A stretch of 5,175 bases of DNA from an uncultured Caulobacteraceae bacterium. GTDB lineage: Bacteria; Pseudomonadota; Alphaproteobacteria; Caulobacterales; Caulobacteraceae. This document shows positions 4,928-5,175 of the stretch, one piece after another. Every line of letters starts with the position of its first letter. Positions within the stretch are counted from its first letter, which is position 1. The translations under genes and the position numbers were made by a program. The stretch covers positions 1-5,175 of the forward strand of contig CAMLKO010000102.1 of assembly GCA_946480495.1 (NCBI GenBank), in the 5' to 3' direction. The notes under the pieces are model-generated. The model saw only the letters and a list, made by a program, of their open reading frames with translations. It searched no databases and was not told where the DNA came from.

Positions 4928-5175
4928 ATGAGTCGGCCCCTCACCTTCTACGAATTCTTCGCGGGCGGCGGCATGGCCCGCCTGGGACTGGGCGACCCAT
5001 GGCGCTGTTTGTTCGCCAACGACTTCGACCCGGTGAAGGTTGCCACCTACCGCGCCAACTTCGGCGACGAGGATATCCACGAAGGCGACGTATGGAAGCT
5101 CTCGGCGGATGACCTGCCCGGGACCGCCGACCTCGCCTGGGCCTCCAGCCCCTGCCAGGACTTCAGCCTCGCGGG
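4928..5175 (+). CDS. DNA (cytosine-5-)-methyltransferase (N-terminal part)
   Basis: The first 82 residues of a C5-cytosine DNA methyltransferase, which transfers a methyl group from S-adenosylmethionine to cytosine in a specific DNA site. Motif I, the AdoMet-binding FFAGGGMARLGLG, lies at 10-22; NDFDPVK (31-37) supplies the acidic residue at the end of strand 2 that usually contacts the AdoMet ribose; GDVW (53-56) is the motif III region; and the catalytic Pro-Cys of motif IV is in SSPCQDFSLA with C76 as the nucleophile. The rest, including the ENV motif and target-recognition domain, is outside the window, so specificity cannot be judged. The ATG at 4928 is the only start that keeps motif I intact with a normal short N-terminus. 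No clear ribosome-binding site precedes it, so leaderless translation is possible. No restriction gene is seen on the visible side; an orphan enzyme is possible. Confidence 0.92.
   Translation, partial: MSRPLTFYEFFAGGGMARLGLGDPWRCLFANDFDPVKVATYRANFGDEDIHEGDVWKLSADDLPGTADLAWASSPCQDFSLA

Noticed and set aside
4897..4944. Longer lipoprotein start at the in-frame GTG at 4944
   Set aside because: It would put 16 mostly polar residues before the signal peptide and overlap the methyltransferase start. It has no properly spaced ribosome-binding site, whereas GTG at 4896 has AAAGGAG at six bases.
1..5175. CRISPR array, insertion sequence, tRNA or rRNA gene
   Set aside because: No regularly spaced repeats, transposase motifs, terminal inverted repeats or tRNA-like cloverleaf were seen on reading both strands.

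Overview
The window is GC-rich (about two thirds G+C by eye), densely packed with genes and carries no RNA gene, transposon or CRISPR array. Base composition, gene style (GTG starts, TTGACG boxes) and protein resemblance suggest an alphaproteobacterium, probably of the Caulobacterales type. That placement is an inference from recognition, not from a marker gene.

Left part, minus strand (1-2718): a two-gene operon. The promoter-proximal gene encodes a 580-residue amidohydrolase of the N-acyl-D-amino-acid deacylase (D-aminoacylase-like) family. Four bases after its stop begins a TauD/TfdA-type iron(II)/2-oxoglutarate dioxygenase that runs off the left edge. The tight spacing suggests co-translation and a shared catabolic task on an unknown substrate.

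Centre (2719-2893): a 175-bp divergent intergenic region with two opposed TTGACG boxes and three dyads. One dyad, TCAAAC-GGCT-GTTTGA, fits the published PsrA-type fatty-acid regulator motif and sits just before the ribosome-binding site of a plus-strand thiolase gene (2894-4081), which encodes an acetyl-CoA acetyltransferase / 3-ketoacyl-CoA thiolase with all catalytic residues. The thiolase gene ends at a strong 11-bp-stem terminator that looks bidirectional.

Right part: a possible 44-codon secreted small protein (4208-4342, +) whose stop overlaps, in the four bases CTAG, the stop of a convergent lipoprotein gene (4339-4896, -). The lipoprotein has a Pro/Ala linker and a C-terminal EPFW...CSDGMSDR domain of the COG3650 type. 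Only 31 bp away and divergent, a DNA cytosine-5 methyltransferase gene starts at 4928 and leaves the window on the right.

Functionally, the left and central genes can be read as peripheral degradation (deacylation, oxidation) next to central acyl-CoA thiolysis. The lipoprotein/methyltransferase pair is unrelated to that theme. No clearly new defence or mobile system is visible. The most interesting items are the candidate operator in the divergent region, the undefined dioxygenase-amidohydrolase pair, and the small ORF with its shared stop.
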